A stretch of 64,000 bases of DNA, taken from NCBI RefSeq assembly GCF_005144475.1, contig NZ_SWJZ01000041.1, positions 1-64,000 of the forward strand, given 5' to 3'. The position numbers and the translations under genes are program-made. Origin of the DNA: Rhodobacter capsulatus. Its GTDB lineage: Bacteria; Pseudomonadota; Alphaproteobacteria; Rhodobacterales; Rhodobacteraceae. Below are positions 16,882-25,955 of this stretch, piece after piece. Within the stretch, counting starts at the first letter, position 1. Each line of letters begins with the position of its first letter. Below the pieces are notes generated by a model. The model was not told where the DNA came from and made no database searches. It saw only the letters and a list, made by a program, of their open reading frames with translations.

Positions 16882-18180
16882 TTACGTCTTCTGCGGGGCG
16901 TGGCCGATGGCGTCGATCAGCTGACGGCCGAGGTGATCGTCGGGCCCGGGGCCGAAGCCCGGCAGGGCGAAGAAATAGCCCCCGCCCACGGGTTTGATAT
17001 ATTCTTCAAGGGGTTCTCCATTCAGCCGGGTCTGGGCGGCGATGAAACCATCGGTCAGGCTGGCCTGCCAGGCGATGAACAGAAGCCCCTGATCAAGCTG
17101 GCCCGATTTCGTCACCCCGTTCGAATAGTTGAAGGGACGGCGCAGCATCAGATGCCGCTCGCCCGCGTCGCGCGGATTGGCAAGGCGAATGTGGCTGTCC
17201 AGCGGCGTCGCCGCGCCCTCGGCGTCGGCGGCGTAATCGGGCACGTCCGCCTCGGTGCCGTCGCGCTTGTCGAGCGGTGCGCCGGTGATGCGGGTGCGCC
17301 CGAAGATGCGCTCCTGTTCCGCAAGCGGCGTGCGGTCCCAGCGTTCGACGAAATTGCGGATCAGCCGCACCGCCATGTAGCTGCCGTCCTTCGCCCAGGC
17401 GGGCTCGGTGGTGTCATGCACCCAAAGCACGCGCTCCATCAGCGCCGCATCGGTGCTGTCAGGGTTCGCCGAGCCATCGCGGAAGCCCAGGAAATTGCGC
17501 GCACTTTCCACGACGCCCGGGGCTTGCGGCGCAATCACCGGCACATTGCCCTCCTGTTTCCAGCGCAGCACCAGCTGATCGGGCAGGTTCTTGATCAGAT
17601 CGCGCAGCGCATGGATGATGGTTTCCTGCGTGTTGGCGCAGATCTGGATCGCAAGATCGCCGTGGCACAGATCGGGGTTGAGCGCGTCATTCGGAAAGCC
17701 GGTCATCCGGGTCAGCTGCGCCGGGCGCAGCGGGGCCAGCCAGGGATGCGCGTCAAAAAGCGACGCCCCCAGCGCCACCGTCACCGTCAGCGCATCGGGG
17801 CGCAGCTCGGGGCCAAGGATGCCGCTGTCGGCGGGCGGCAGGGCGGGGTCCAGCTCGGGCACCTTGCCGCCGCTGGTCAGAAAGGCGATGCGTTCGGTCA
17901 AGCGGCGAAAGAGCCGCTCCAGATCGGCGGGGGTGTCGACGATCACGTCGAAGGCGGCGACCAGACCCCAGGCCGGCCGGGCCGTGACGATCCCGGCCTG
18001 AAACCGGCCGAAGGGCGCGATGCGGTCGGCGGCCGAGCTGGCGCCCGCCTGCGGCGCGGCGGTCAGCGCCGAGGCCTGCGGGGCGGTCTCGGCCCGGGCC
18101 AGACCAAGGCTGAAGGGGCAGGCGGCAAGGCCGAGGCCAAGACCGCCCAGAACGGCACGGCGCGAGGGGGAATGGGTCAT
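16882..18180 (-). CDS. efeB: Deferrochelatase/peroxidase EfeB (DyP-type, Tat-exported)
   Basis: Heme peroxidase of the dye-decolourising family that works with EfeU/EfeO in ferrous iron uptake, thought to oxidise Fe2+ or release iron from heme. 432 residues. The start at 18180 gives a Tat signal (SRRAVLGGLGLGLAA). The DyP GxxDG signature is present as GFRDGSANPD near residue 235, and the C-terminal half has HLMLRRPFNYSNG and the typical GGGYFFALPG end. A longer open frame upstream overlaps efeO and is rejected. One base separates it from the efeO stop. Confidence 0.93.
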   Translation of the reverse strand: MTHSPSRRAVLGGLGLGLAACPFSLGLARAETAPQASALTAAPQAGASSAADRIAPFGRFQAGIVTARPAWGLVAAFDVIVDTPADLERLFRRLTERIAFLTSGGKVPELDPALPPADSGILGPELRPDALTVTVALGASLFDAHPWLAPLRPAQLTRMTGFPNDALNPDLCHGDLAIQICANTQETIIHALRDLIKNLPDQLVLRWKQEGNVPVIAPQAPGVVESARNFLGFRDGSANPDSTDAALMERVLWVHDTTEPAWAKDGSYMAVRLIRNFVERWDRTPLAEQERIFGRTRITGAPLDKRDGTEADVPDYAADAEGAATPLDSHIRLANPRDAGERHLMLRRPFNYSNGVTKSGQLDQGLLFIAWQASLTDGFIAAQTRLNGEPLEEYIKPVGGGYFFALPGFGPGPDDHLGRQLIDAIGHAPQKT

Positions 18181-18181
18181 C

Positions 18182-19318
18182 TCAGGGCTCCAGTCCAAGC
18201 GTGGCATTGATCCCGGCCAGGGCCTCGGCCGCGGCGGCAAGGGCTGCGGCATTGGCCTGCCGGTCGAGGGGAACGGCCGCGGCGGCAGCATGGGCGGCCG
18301 CGAGGCGGGCGGTGACGCGGACCGCCTGCGCCGGATCGGCGGCGCTCAGCAGCGGGTCGAGCACGGCGCGGGCGCGGTCCAGCGTGTCGAGGGCGGCGGC
18401 GAGCAGCAGATGATCCTCGCCCGCATAGGGGGCCAGGTTTCCCGCCGCGATGGCATCGGAAAGGCTGCGGGCATAGCGGGCGGCATCGGCGGCGATGCCC
18501 GCGGGCGTGCCGTCGAAGGCCTTGACGCGGCTTTGAAACGCCGTCGCATCCTTGGTCAGGGCCGCGGCCACCGGGGCAAGGCCCGCCAGCGAGGAGCGCG
18601 CGAACAGCCCGTATTCAAGCCGATGCAGGCCGGTGAAGGCCGGGTCGGTCTCGCGTCCGGCCAGCCAGGCCGCCTGCGGTGCGATGCGGTTTTGCAGATC
18701 GGCCGCCTGTGGCGCCACGGTGCCAAGGCCGGCCCATTCCGCCGCGGCCCGCATCCAGGCGGTCTTCGCCGCCGCCAGATCGCCCGCCGTGATCGCCTGT
18801 TCCAGCGCCTGCGTGGCGCGGGCGAATTTCCCCGCCGCCTTCATCAGCTGCACCTTGCGTTCGGAGAGCGGCCCGATCAGCTCGCGCAGCGGCGGCGCGG
18901 CGGTTTCCGCGGCGCTTTCGGCCGTCGCCAGCACGGTCAGCGTGCCGCGCGGGTTCGACAGCAGCCCGCAGGTGATGTCATAGACGCCGGGTTTCAGCCG
19001 CTCGCTCAGCACCGAGGAAAACCCGGGGGCGATGTTTTCGCGCTCGGCCACCACCATGACGCCGTTCAGGATTTCCCATTCCACCGGCCGGTCCGAGGCG
19101 TTGCGGATCAGGAAGCGGGTCGGACCCGCGGGCACCTCGATCGCCATCGGCTCGCAGGCGGTGGCGGTGACGGTCACCGGCACGGCGCCCTCGGTCTGCG
19201 GCTGGTTCTGTGCCGAGGCGAGCCAGAACAGCGCGACGCCGCCAAGGACGAGCAGGCCGCCGGTGCCCAGAAGCAGCGGAAGGAGGCGCCCGGAGGGCGC
19301 TTGCGCGGGGATGGTCAT
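18182..19318 (-). CDS. efeO: EfeO: periplasmic cupredoxin-imelysin iron-binding protein
   Basis: 378 residues. An N-terminal membrane anchor (about residues 12-33) is followed by a cupredoxin-like domain (about 45-130; includes CEPMAIEVPAGPTRF and YDITCGLL) and a C-terminal M75 imelysin domain with the HxxE signature GLHRLEYGLF. EfeO binds and possibly oxidises ferrous iron before transfer to EfeU. Located between efeU (4-base gap) and efeB, the usual order. Confidence 0.92.
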   Translation of the reverse strand: MTIPAQAPSGRLLPLLLGTGGLLVLGGVALFWLASAQNQPQTEGAVPVTVTATACEPMAIEVPAGPTRFLIRNASDRPVEWEILNGVMVVAERENIAPGFSSVLSERLKPGVYDITCGLLSNPRGTLTVLATAESAAETAAPPLRELIGPLSERKVQLMKAAGKFARATQALEQAITAGDLAAAKTAWMRAAAEWAGLGTVAPQAADLQNRIAPQAAWLAGRETDPAFTGLHRLEYGLFARSSLAGLAPVAAALTKDATAFQSRVKAFDGTPAGIAADAARYARSLSDAIAAGNLAPYAGEDHLLLAAALDTLDRARAVLDPLLSAADPAQAVRVTARLAAAHAAAAAVPLDRQANAAALAAAAEALAGINATLGLEP

Positions 19319-19322
19319 CGGA

Positions 19323-20153
19323 TCAGGCCTTTTGCGGAAGAAGGGCGGGGGCAGGGCGCAGGAACAGCGGCAGCGTCACGGCGAGGAAACCGGCCCAGAG
19401 GCCCACTTCGCCCAGGGTCGGGCTGTCGTGATAGCCCAGCAGCGCCGACAGCACCGTGCCCGGGATCGAGGCATTCGGCAGGGTCTGGCTCAGATCCCAG
19501 GCGGGGGTCTGCAACGCATTCCAGAGCCCGGCTTCATGCAGGCTGCGCAGCGCCCCCGACAGCAGCCCCGCGGCGACGAACAGGATGAACAGCCCGGAAA
19601 AACGGAAGAACCGGCGCAGATCCAGCCGCATGCCGCCGGAATAGATCCCGAAGCCGAGCGCCACCGAGATCGCGATGCCCGCCAGCGCCGAGAGGGGGGC
19701 GGCCGGGCCGGGACTTTGCTGGAAGATCGCCAGCAGGAAGAAGACCGATTCGAGGCCCTCGCGGGCGACGGCAAAGAAGGACATCGCGATCAGCGCCCAG
19801 ACCGTGCCCTGACCGGGGGCGGTGTCGAAAGCGGCGTCGATGCCGCTTTCGAGCGTCGCGCGGATCGAGCGGGCGGCGGCGCGCATCCAGAACACCATCC
19901 AGACCAGCACGGCCACGGCGATCAGCGCCACCGCGGCCTCGAAGCCTTCTTGCGTCTTTTGCGGGAAGCCCGCGTGCAGGAATTGCAGCCCCGCGCCGAC
20001 GAACAACGACAGCGCGACGGCAAAGAGCACGCCCACCCAGATCGCCCCGATCCAGGCACCGCGGCCGGTGCGACGCAGATAGGCGGCGATGATGACGACG
20101 ACAAGGGCAGCTTCGAGCCCTTCGCGCAACATGATCAGAAGCGGGGCAAGCAT
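19323..20153 (-). CDS. efeU: Ferrous iron permease EfeU (FTR1 family)
   Basis: 276 residues, seven hydrophobic segments. Two REGLE iron-transport motifs typical of FTR1/EfeU are present: MLREGLEAALVVV at the N-terminus and AREGLESVFFLLA in the fourth segment. First gene of the efe operon; a promoter-like sequence and an AT-rich leader precede it. The intact sequence is noteworthy because efeU of E. coli K-12 is frameshifted. Confidence 0.95.
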   Translation of the reverse strand: MLAPLLIMLREGLEAALVVVIIAAYLRRTGRGAWIGAIWVGVLFAVALSLFVGAGLQFLHAGFPQKTQEGFEAAVALIAVAVLVWMVFWMRAAARSIRATLESGIDAAFDTAPGQGTVWALIAMSFFAVAREGLESVFFLLAIFQQSPGPAAPLSALAGIAISVALGFGIYSGGMRLDLRRFFRFSGLFILFVAAGLLSGALRSLHEAGLWNALQTPAWDLSQTLPNASIPGTVLSALLGYHDSPTLGEVGLWAGFLAVTLPLFLRPAPALLPQKA

Positions 20154-20180
20154 GGTCTCTCATATCCTTATTTATTTTGT

Positions 20181-20209
20181 CGGATATGCGGGGCGATAAA
20201 AATAGTCAA
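20181..20209 (-). promoter_or_regulatory. Putative promoter of the efe operon
   Basis: On the minus strand TTGACT (20209-20204), 17 bases, TATCCG (20186-20181), 28 bases before the efeU ATG, in an AT-rich patch (TTATTTATTTTGTC) unlike its surroundings. Iron control by RirA, Irr or Fur would be expected, but I cannot point to a matching box with confidence. Confidence 0.45.
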
Positions 20210-20396
20210 GATACATCTTTTGCGCCCATCGGAGGGAGGGCGGGGGGGAATCCTGTCGCCGGGCCGGATGGGGGAGTTTTGCGGCGCAGGCACGCTTGCG
20301 GCGCGGCCGGGTCCGAGATCATCGAAATCCGGATACAAAACGACAAGACTTGCTTCGGGGAAGCAAGTCATCGCGGCGATGTTTGGGGGGTAGATT

Positions 20397-20471
20397 TGGC
20401 AGTCCGTAGGGGAGTCGAACCCCTCTTCCCAGGTTGAAAACCTGGTGTCCTAACCGATAGACGAACGGACC
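20397..20471 (-). tRNA. tRNA-Glu (TTC)
   Basis: Cloverleaf on the minus strand: acceptor GGTCCGT/ACGGACT, D-arm GTC..GAC, anticodon stem CCAGG/CCTGG with loop TTTTCAA (anticodon TTC), T-arm AGGGG-TTCGACT-CCCCT, discriminator G and encoded CCA. It lies alone between recJ and the efe operon. Confidence 0.95.
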
Positions 20472-20629
20472 ACCGTTGCCGCTTCAGCGCTGTGCTGCGC
20501 GGCGTGAGGGGTGTTTAGGCCAGGCGCCGGTGACTCGCAAGAGGGATTTTGCAGTTTTTCCAAACTTTCTGCGCGATCCCGGAAAAAACTTCAAAAAGAA
20601 CAGGAAAACAGGGGGTTGAAGCGGCAGGG

Positions 20630-22372
20630 TCAGGCCCGCGCCGCATCATCAAGGCGCAGTTGCACCTTGGACCGGCCGCCCCAGCTGTCCAGTTCCAGCT
20701 TGCCCGCCAGATGAAACCGGCCCGCCCCTCCTGCGGACAGGGCCGGGCCCAGCGGACCATCGAAAGCGCCAAAGGCGATCGCGTCGAGCTTCGCGCCAAG
20801 CCCGTCGCCGAAACTGAGCCGCAGGTGGCTTTCGCCGATCCGCCGGGCGTTCAGGATCGCCATCGAGGCAAAGGCGAAGCGCGGCGAGGGCGCCGCCTGA
20901 CCATAGGGACCGGCGCGGTCGAGATCCTCGATCAGCGCGGGTGTCGCCGCCCCGGGCATCAAGAGCCCGTCCAGCCGCAGATCCGCCGGGCCGCCCGCCC
21001 CCGCGCCCTGCCGCGCCAGAAGCTCGGAGAGCCGCGCCATCGCGGGCTCCAGCTGCGCCTCGGCCACCGTCAGACCCGCGGCCATGCGGTGCCCGCCGCC
21101 CTTGATCAGCAGCCCCTCGGCCGCGACGCGCTGCACCGCGGCGCCAAGATCGACGCCCGCCACCGAGCGCGCCGAGCCCTTGCCGATGCCGCCATCAAGC
21201 CCGATCACCACGGCGGGGCGGTTCGTCGCCTCCTTGAGCCGGGCGGCGACGATGCCGACGACGCCCGGATGCCAGCCCGCGCCCGCGGCCCAGACGAGCG
21301 GGCCGTCCAGCCCCCGGGCCTCCGCCTGCGCCAGCGCGGCGTCGCGGACGCGGTTCTCGATCTCGCGCCGCTCGGTGTTCAGCCGATCGAGCCGCTCGGC
21401 CAGCGCGGTCGCCTCGGTCGCGGTGTCGGTCGCAAGCAGGCGCGCGCCCAGATCGGCCGCGCCGATGCGTCCACCCGCATTGACGCGCGGCCCGAACAGA
21501 AAGCCAAGGTGATAGGCGGTCGGCGCCTTGTCGAGCCGGGCAACGTCGGACAGCGCCACCAGCCCCGGCCGCTCGCGCCGGGCCATGACCTTGAGGCCCT
21601 GCCGCACCAGCGCCCGGTTGACGCCCAGCAGCGGCGCCACATCGGCCACCGTCGCCAGCGCCACCAGATCGAGCATCGCCATCAGATCGGGGCCCTTGAC
21701 GCCCTCGGCGCGCAGCTGCCGGTTCGCTTCCACCAGCATCAGGAACACCACCGAAGCGGCACAAAGATGGCCCAGATCGCCGGTCTCGTCCTGCCGGTTC
21801 GGGTTCACGCAGGCTGCCGCGGGCGGCAGGGTCTCGCCGCCCAGATGGTGATCAAGGATGACCACATCGGCAGGGGCGGCGGCCGCGACGGGCTCATGGC
21901 TGAGCGTGCCGCAATCGACGCAGACGATCAGCCCGTGATCGCGGCCAAGCGCCTGCATCGCGGGGACGTTCGGGCCGTAGCCCTCGTCGATGCGGTCGGG
22001 AATATAAAGCGTGGCGGTCTGGTTGAAGGCGCGCAGCCAGCAGATCAGCAGCGCCGCCGAGGCGCCGCCATCGACATCGTAATCGGCAAAGATCGCAATC
22101 TTCTCGCGGCTCTTCACCGCCCGCAAAAACCGCGCCGCGGCCTTTTCCATGTCCTTCAGCCGCTGCGGATCGGGCAGCAGATCGCGCAGGGTCGGTTCCA
22201 GAAACCCCGCCGCCTCCTCGGGCGTCACGCCGCGGGCGACCAGAACCCGGGCGAGCGGCAAGGGCAGACGGGTCGCTTGCGCCATCGCCTCGGCCAGACG
22301 GTCGGCTTCCAGGCTGGGGCCGACCCAGCGCCGTCCGGTCAGCGACGTATCGACATCGAGAAAACTGCTCAT
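20630..22372 (-). CDS. recJ: Single-stranded-DNA exonuclease RecJ
   Basis: 5'-3' exonuclease acting on single-stranded DNA in recombination and repair. 580 residues. DHH phosphoesterase motifs: IFADYDVDGGASAALL (near 95), VDCGT, DHHLGGE, and the DHHA1 segment with GGGHRMAAGLTV near 415. The C-terminal OB-like domain (LRLSFGDGLGAKLDAIAFG) is present. Separate single gene; downstream is tRNA-Glu. Confidence 0.95.
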   Translation of the reverse strand: MSSFLDVDTSLTGRRWVGPSLEADRLAEAMAQATRLPLPLARVLVARGVTPEEAAGFLEPTLRDLLPDPQRLKDMEKAAARFLRAVKSREKIAIFADYDVDGGASAALLICWLRAFNQTATLYIPDRIDEGYGPNVPAMQALGRDHGLIVCVDCGTLSHEPVAAAAPADVVILDHHLGGETLPPAAACVNPNRQDETGDLGHLCAASVVFLMLVEANRQLRAEGVKGPDLMAMLDLVALATVADVAPLLGVNRALVRQGLKVMARRERPGLVALSDVARLDKAPTAYHLGFLFGPRVNAGGRIGAADLGARLLATDTATEATALAERLDRLNTERREIENRVRDAALAQAEARGLDGPLVWAAGAGWHPGVVGIVAARLKEATNRPAVVIGLDGGIGKGSARSVAGVDLGAAVQRVAAEGLLIKGGGHRMAAGLTVAEAQLEPAMARLSELLARQGAGAGGPADLRLDGLLMPGAATPALIEDLDRAGPYGQAAPSPRFAFASMAILNARRIGESHLRLSFGDGLGAKLDAIAFGAFDGPLGPALSAGGAGRFHLAGKLELDSWGGRSKVQLRLDDAARA

Positions 22373-22455
22373 GGCGCAGCTCTAGCGAAAAACCGCAACG
22401 CCCGCCAGTGGCGGGCGGACGGGGGCGCCGCCCCCTCTTTGCCTGACGGCAAATT

Positions 22456-22548
22456 CACCCCCGGGATATTTCGGCCAAGGTGAAACGGATCTGCTTTCAC
22501 CTTGGCCGAAATATCCTCGGGGGGTGTGGGGGGCAGACAGCCCCCCAC
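22456..22548. repeat. Intergenic inverted repeat plus hairpin, copy 2
   Basis: Two almost perfect 30-base arms, CACCCCCGGGATATTTCGG.. at 22456-22485 and its inverse at 22495-22524, followed by a second hairpin GTGGGGGGC/GCCCCCCAC (22526-22548). It fills the space between the ends of recJ upstream sequence and glpX. Same family as the elements near 0.1, 35.3 and 38.7 kb. Likely a terminator with repeat character. Confidence 0.8.
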
Positions 22549-22556
22549 GGCCGGGG

Positions 22557-23522
22557 TCAGCGGATCGGGTTGCGATAGATCACCCGGCGCACCGAGCCGG
22601 TTTTCGAGCGCATCAGGATCGTTTCGGTCTCGATGAATTTCGGGTTGCGCTTGACGCCATGCAGGATCGAGCCGTTCGTCACCCCGGTCGCGGCGAAGAT
22701 CACGTCGGCGCGGACCATGTCGTCGCGGGCATAGATCTTGTCGAGATCGGTGATCCCGGCCTTTTTCGCCCGGCCGCGTTCGTCGTCGTTGCGGAACAAG
22801 AGCTTGCCCCACATCTGCCCGCCCATGCATTTGAGCGCCGAGGCCGCCAGAACGCCTTCCGGCGCGCCGCCCGAGCCCATGTAGATGTCGATGCCGGTCA
22901 CGTCGGGTTCGGCGCAGTGGATGATGCCCGCGACGTCGCCATCGGTGATCAGCCGGATCGAGGCGCCGGTGGCGCGGACCTCGGCGATCAGCTCTTCGTG
23001 GCGCGGACGTTCCAGGATGCAGCAGGTGATGTCATGCGCCGCGCAGCCCTTGGCCTTGGCCAGCGCATGGATGCGCTCGGACGGCGACATGTCGAGGCTG
23101 ACGACGTCCGTTTCGAACCCCGGCCCGATCGCCAGCTTTTCCATGTAGACGTCGGGCGCGTGCAGCAGCGTGCCGCGCGGCGCCATCGCGATCACCGTCA
23201 GCGCGTTCGGCATGTCTTTCGCCGTCAGCGTCGTGCCTTCGAGCGGGTCAAGCGCGATATCCACCGCCGGGCCTTCGCCGGTGCCGACTTCCTCGCCGAT
23301 AAACAGCATCGGCGCCTCGTCGCGCTCGCCCTCGCCGATCACCACGACGCCGCGGATGTCGAGGATGTTGAGCTGCTCGCGCATCGCGTTCACGGCGGCC
23401 TGGTCGGCGGCCTTTTCGTCGCCGTGGCCGATCAGCCGGGCCGAGGCATGGGCCGCGGCTTCGGAGACGCGCGCAAGGCCGAGCGACAGCAGGCGATCAT
23501 TGAAATCGGTGGGGGTGGTCAT
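22557..23522 (-). CDS. glpX: Class II fructose-1,6-bisphosphatase GlpX
   Basis: Hydrolyses fructose 1,6-bisphosphate in gluconeogenesis and can serve the Calvin cycle. 321 residues. Signatures: GEGERDEAPMLFIGEEVG, DPLEGTTLTAKDMPNAL (metal-binding Asp/Glu), GSGGAPEGVLAASAL and the C-terminal SKTGSVRRV. It follows hom with a 162-base gap; both on the minus strand. Confidence 0.95.
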   Translation of the reverse strand: MTTPTDFNDRLLSLGLARVSEAAAHASARLIGHGDEKAADQAAVNAMREQLNILDIRGVVVIGEGERDEAPMLFIGEEVGTGEGPAVDIALDPLEGTTLTAKDMPNALTVIAMAPRGTLLHAPDVYMEKLAIGPGFETDVVSLDMSPSERIHALAKAKGCAAHDITCCILERPRHEELIAEVRATGASIRLITDGDVAGIIHCAEPDVTGIDIYMGSGGAPEGVLAASALKCMGGQMWGKLLFRNDDERGRAKKAGITDLDKIYARDDMVRADVIFAATGVTNGSILHGVKRNPKFIETETILMRSKTGSVRRVIYRNPIR

Positions 23523-23684
23523 GGCAGTTCCTGTGCGTTTGGGTTGGCACAGCTAGGCCAGAGACGCGCCGCCTTGACAAGTCTGACAGCGCTAACGATC
23601 TGAAACCACGTTCAATCTGTCGAGAGCGGTGGCGGATCCCCGCCCGGGTCGGTGCGCAGATGCACCGCGCCGGGGCGGGTCCGG

Positions 23685-24983
23685 TCAGACTTCTTCGATC
23701 CGAAGCGCCACCGGATCGCCCAGCACGACGCCGGTGGCGGGCAGGGCCGCGATCGCCACGTCGATCGCATCGCGGGTGGTCTTGTGCGTCACGATCAGCA
23801 CCGGGGCCGAGGTGTCCTCGTGGCCGTATTGGCGCATGCGGGAAATCGAGACGCCCGCCTCGCCCAGCACGGCGGCGACCTTGGCCAGCGCGCCGGGTTT
23901 GTCCATCAGCTCAAGGCGCAGGTAATAGGGCGCGGGGGCCGAAACCGCGGCCGGGATCGGATCGGCCAGGCTTGCCGCCGGTTGCCCGAAGGTCGGCAGG
24001 CGCAGCCCGCGCGCGATGTCGAGCACGTCGCCCATCACCGCCGAAGCCGTCGGGCCTTCGCCCGCCCCCGCGCCGCGCAAGACGATCTGGCCGACCGAGT
24101 CGCCCTCGATCACCACCATGTTGGTGCCGCCCTGCAGCTGGCCCAGCGGCGAGGCCGCGGGCACAAGGCAGGGCATCATCCGTTGTTCGAGGCCCCGGCC
24201 GGTCATCTGCGCCACGCCCAAAAGCTTGATCTTGTAGCCCATGTCACCGGCGCGGCGGATGTCGTCGATCGAGATGCAGCCGATGCCTTCCAGCACGACA
24301 TTGGCAAAGCTGACCCTGGTGCCAAAGGCGATCGCGGCGAGGATCGAGAGCTTGTGGCCCGCGTCGATGCCGCCCACATCCAGTTGCGGGTCGGCTTCCA
24401 GATAGCCCAGTTGCCGGGCTTCTTCGAAGACCGTCTCATAGGGCAGGCCCGCGGTTTCCATCCGCGTCAGGATGTAGTTGCAGGTGCCGTTCATCACGCC
24501 CATGACGCGGCGGATCTGGTTGCCCGCCAGCCCCTCGGTCAGCGCCTTGATCACCGGAATGCCGCCCGCGACGGCGGCTTCAAAGCGGATCACCCGGCCC
24601 AGACCCTCGGCGAGTTCGGCCAAAGCCTGACCGTGATGCGCCAAAAGCGCCTTGTTCGCGGTGACGACATCCTTGCCCGCCTTCAGCGCGGCCTCGGTCG
24701 CGTCGCGGGCCGCGCCTTCGTGGCCGCCCATCACCTCGACCAGCACATCGACATCGTCGCGCAAAGCCAGCGCCACCGGGTCGGTTTCCCAGGCGTAGCC
24801 CGACAGATCGGCATCGCGGTTCTTGCTGCGGTCGCGGGCGGAAACGGCGGTGATCTCCACCGGGCGCCCGCTGCGCGCAGCCAGCAGATCGGCGTGACGC
24901 TGCACGATCTTCACCACGCCAATGCCGACGGTGCCAAGCCCCGCGATGCCAAGGCGAAGCGGTTGAGCGGCGGCGGCGGTCAT
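23685..24983 (-). CDS. hom: Homoserine dehydrogenase
   Basis: NAD(P)H-dependent reduction of aspartate semialdehyde to homoserine, the branch to threonine and methionine. 432 residues. Rossmann motif GLGTVGIGVV, central MNGTCNYILTRM, catalytic region EADPQLDVGGIDAGHKLSIL, and a C-terminal ACT domain (LRLELMDKPGALAKVAAVL, about 350-425) for allosteric control by threonine. Not fused to aspartokinase. Confidence 0.96.
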   Translation of the reverse strand: MTAAAAQPLRLGIAGLGTVGIGVVKIVQRHADLLAARSGRPVEITAVSARDRSKNRDADLSGYAWETDPVALALRDDVDVLVEVMGGHEGAARDATEAALKAGKDVVTANKALLAHHGQALAELAEGLGRVIRFEAAVAGGIPVIKALTEGLAGNQIRRVMGVMNGTCNYILTRMETAGLPYETVFEEARQLGYLEADPQLDVGGIDAGHKLSILAAIAFGTRVSFANVVLEGIGCISIDDIRRAGDMGYKIKLLGVAQMTGRGLEQRMMPCLVPAASPLGQLQGGTNMVVIEGDSVGQIVLRGAGAGEGPTASAVMGDVLDIARGLRLPTFGQPAASLADPIPAAVSAPAPYYLRLELMDKPGALAKVAAVLGEAGVSISRMRQYGHEDTSAPVLIVTHKTTRDAIDVAIAALPATGVVLGDPVALRIEEV

Positions 24984-25058
24984 GGGAACCTCATGCAGTT
25001 GGCGATCAGATGCGCCCTGTTAGCCTTTCGCGGCGCGCAAAGCAACGCGCGGCTTGCG

Positions 25059-25256
25059 TCACGGGGTCTCGGCGCGCAGGGCCTCGGCGCGGGCGCGCAG
25101 GGCTTCGGCCCGGGCCTCGAGCCCCGGCGCGGGCGAGGGCGAGAGCGGTTCCTCGACCAGAAGCGTCTCGGCGGGCACCAGGTTCGGGAAATCCACCCCG
25201 GGCGCGGCCGAACAGGCGGCAAGGGCAAGCGGCAGGATCAGGGCAGGGCGCAGCAT
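25059..25256 (-). CDS. Small putative lipoprotein
   Basis: 65 residues: MLRPALILPLALAACSA signal with lipobox LAAC, then a Pro/Glu segment and three near-repeats of ARAEALRA that would form a short amphipathic or coiled helix. The start at 25256 is chosen because it gives a complete lipoprotein signal; a longer open frame runs through the TetR promoter. Function unknown; weakly conserved in appearance. Confidence 0.5.
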   Translation of the reverse strand: MLRPALILPLALAACSAAPGVDFPNLVPAETLLVEEPLSPSPAPGLEARAEALRARAEALRAETP

Positions 25257-25324
25257 GGGGGCTCCGGGTGATGTCGCGCCAGCATAAGGAGCCCGGCCGT
25301 CCGCCGCCAGAGCCGGTTTGATAT

Positions 25325-25338
25325 TGAACATGTGTTCA
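25325..25338. promoter_or_regulatory. Likely operator of the TetR-family gene
   Basis: TGAAC-ATGT-GTTCA, a palindrome with perfect 5-base arms, 14 bases before the regulator start. Its position suggests autorepression. Confidence 0.55.
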
Positions 25339-25352
25339 GATAATCTGGGCGC

Positions 25353-25940
25353 ATGGCACGCAAGACAGGGTCTCATTCCGAAATCACCGGGCCGCGCATC
25401 CGCGCCGAGGCCAGCCGGCTGTTTGCCCGGCACGGCTTTGCCGCGGTCTCGATGCGGCAGATCGCGGCGGCGGTGGGGGTGCAGGCGGGGGCGCTTTATC
25501 TGTATACCCCCGACAAGGAAGCGCTGCTCTTCGAGCTGCTGAAGACGCATATGGACGAGCTTTTGGCCGCCTGGGCCGCGGCGCCGCGCGGGCCGGGGGC
25601 GCTGGCGCGGCTGGAAACCTTCGTGCGCTTTCACATCCGTCACAACCTGCCCCGGGCCGAGGCGGTGTTCCTCAGCTACATGGAGCTGCGCAATCTCTCG
25701 GAGGGGAATTTCGCCGTCATCGAGGCGCTGCGCCGGGCCTATGAGACCGAGCTGGAGACGATCTTGCAGGCCGGTCAGGCCGAGGGGGTCTTTGCCCTGC
25801 CCGACACGAAACTGGCGAGCCTGGCGATCATCGCGATGCTGACCGGGGTCAATACCTGGTATCGCGAGGGCGGGCGGCTGAGCCGCGAGAGGATCGAGAC
25901 GATCTATTGGGACATGGTGCGCAAGGCGGTCGGCGCCTGA
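25353..25940 (+). CDS. TetR-family transcriptional regulator
   Basis: 195 residues. The N-terminal helix-turn-helix is typical (ASRLFARHGFAAVSMRQIAAAVGVQ, then GALYLYTPDKEALLFELL), residues about 12-60; the ligand-binding helical domain follows with an LAIIAMLTGVNTWYREGG segment, similar to the TetR_C domain of regulators that sense acyl-CoA or related lipophilic ligands (inference). The neighbours (small lipoprotein, Tad genes) do not suggest a target, so it may act only on itself and remote genes. Confidence 0.85.
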   Translation: MARKTGSHSEITGPRIRAEASRLFARHGFAAVSMRQIAAAVGVQAGALYLYTPDKEALLFELLKTHMDELLAAWAAAPRGPGALARLETFVRFHIRHNLPRAEAVFLSYMELRNLSEGNFAVIEALRRAYETELETILQAGQAEGVFALPDTKLASLAIIAMLTGVNTWYREGGRLSRERIETIYWDMVRKAVGA

Positions 25941-25955
25941 GCGCCGGGGGCCGGA

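Noticed and set aside
13780-18210. Very long open reading frame (about 1476 codons) on the plus strand
   Set aside because: It runs antisense to the sensor kinase and efe genes, has no domain, and its Arg/Ala/Gly-rich composition is the shadow of GC-rich codons in the true frames.
20549-22483. 644-codon plus-strand open frame over recJ
   Set aside because: Antisense to intact RecJ motifs.
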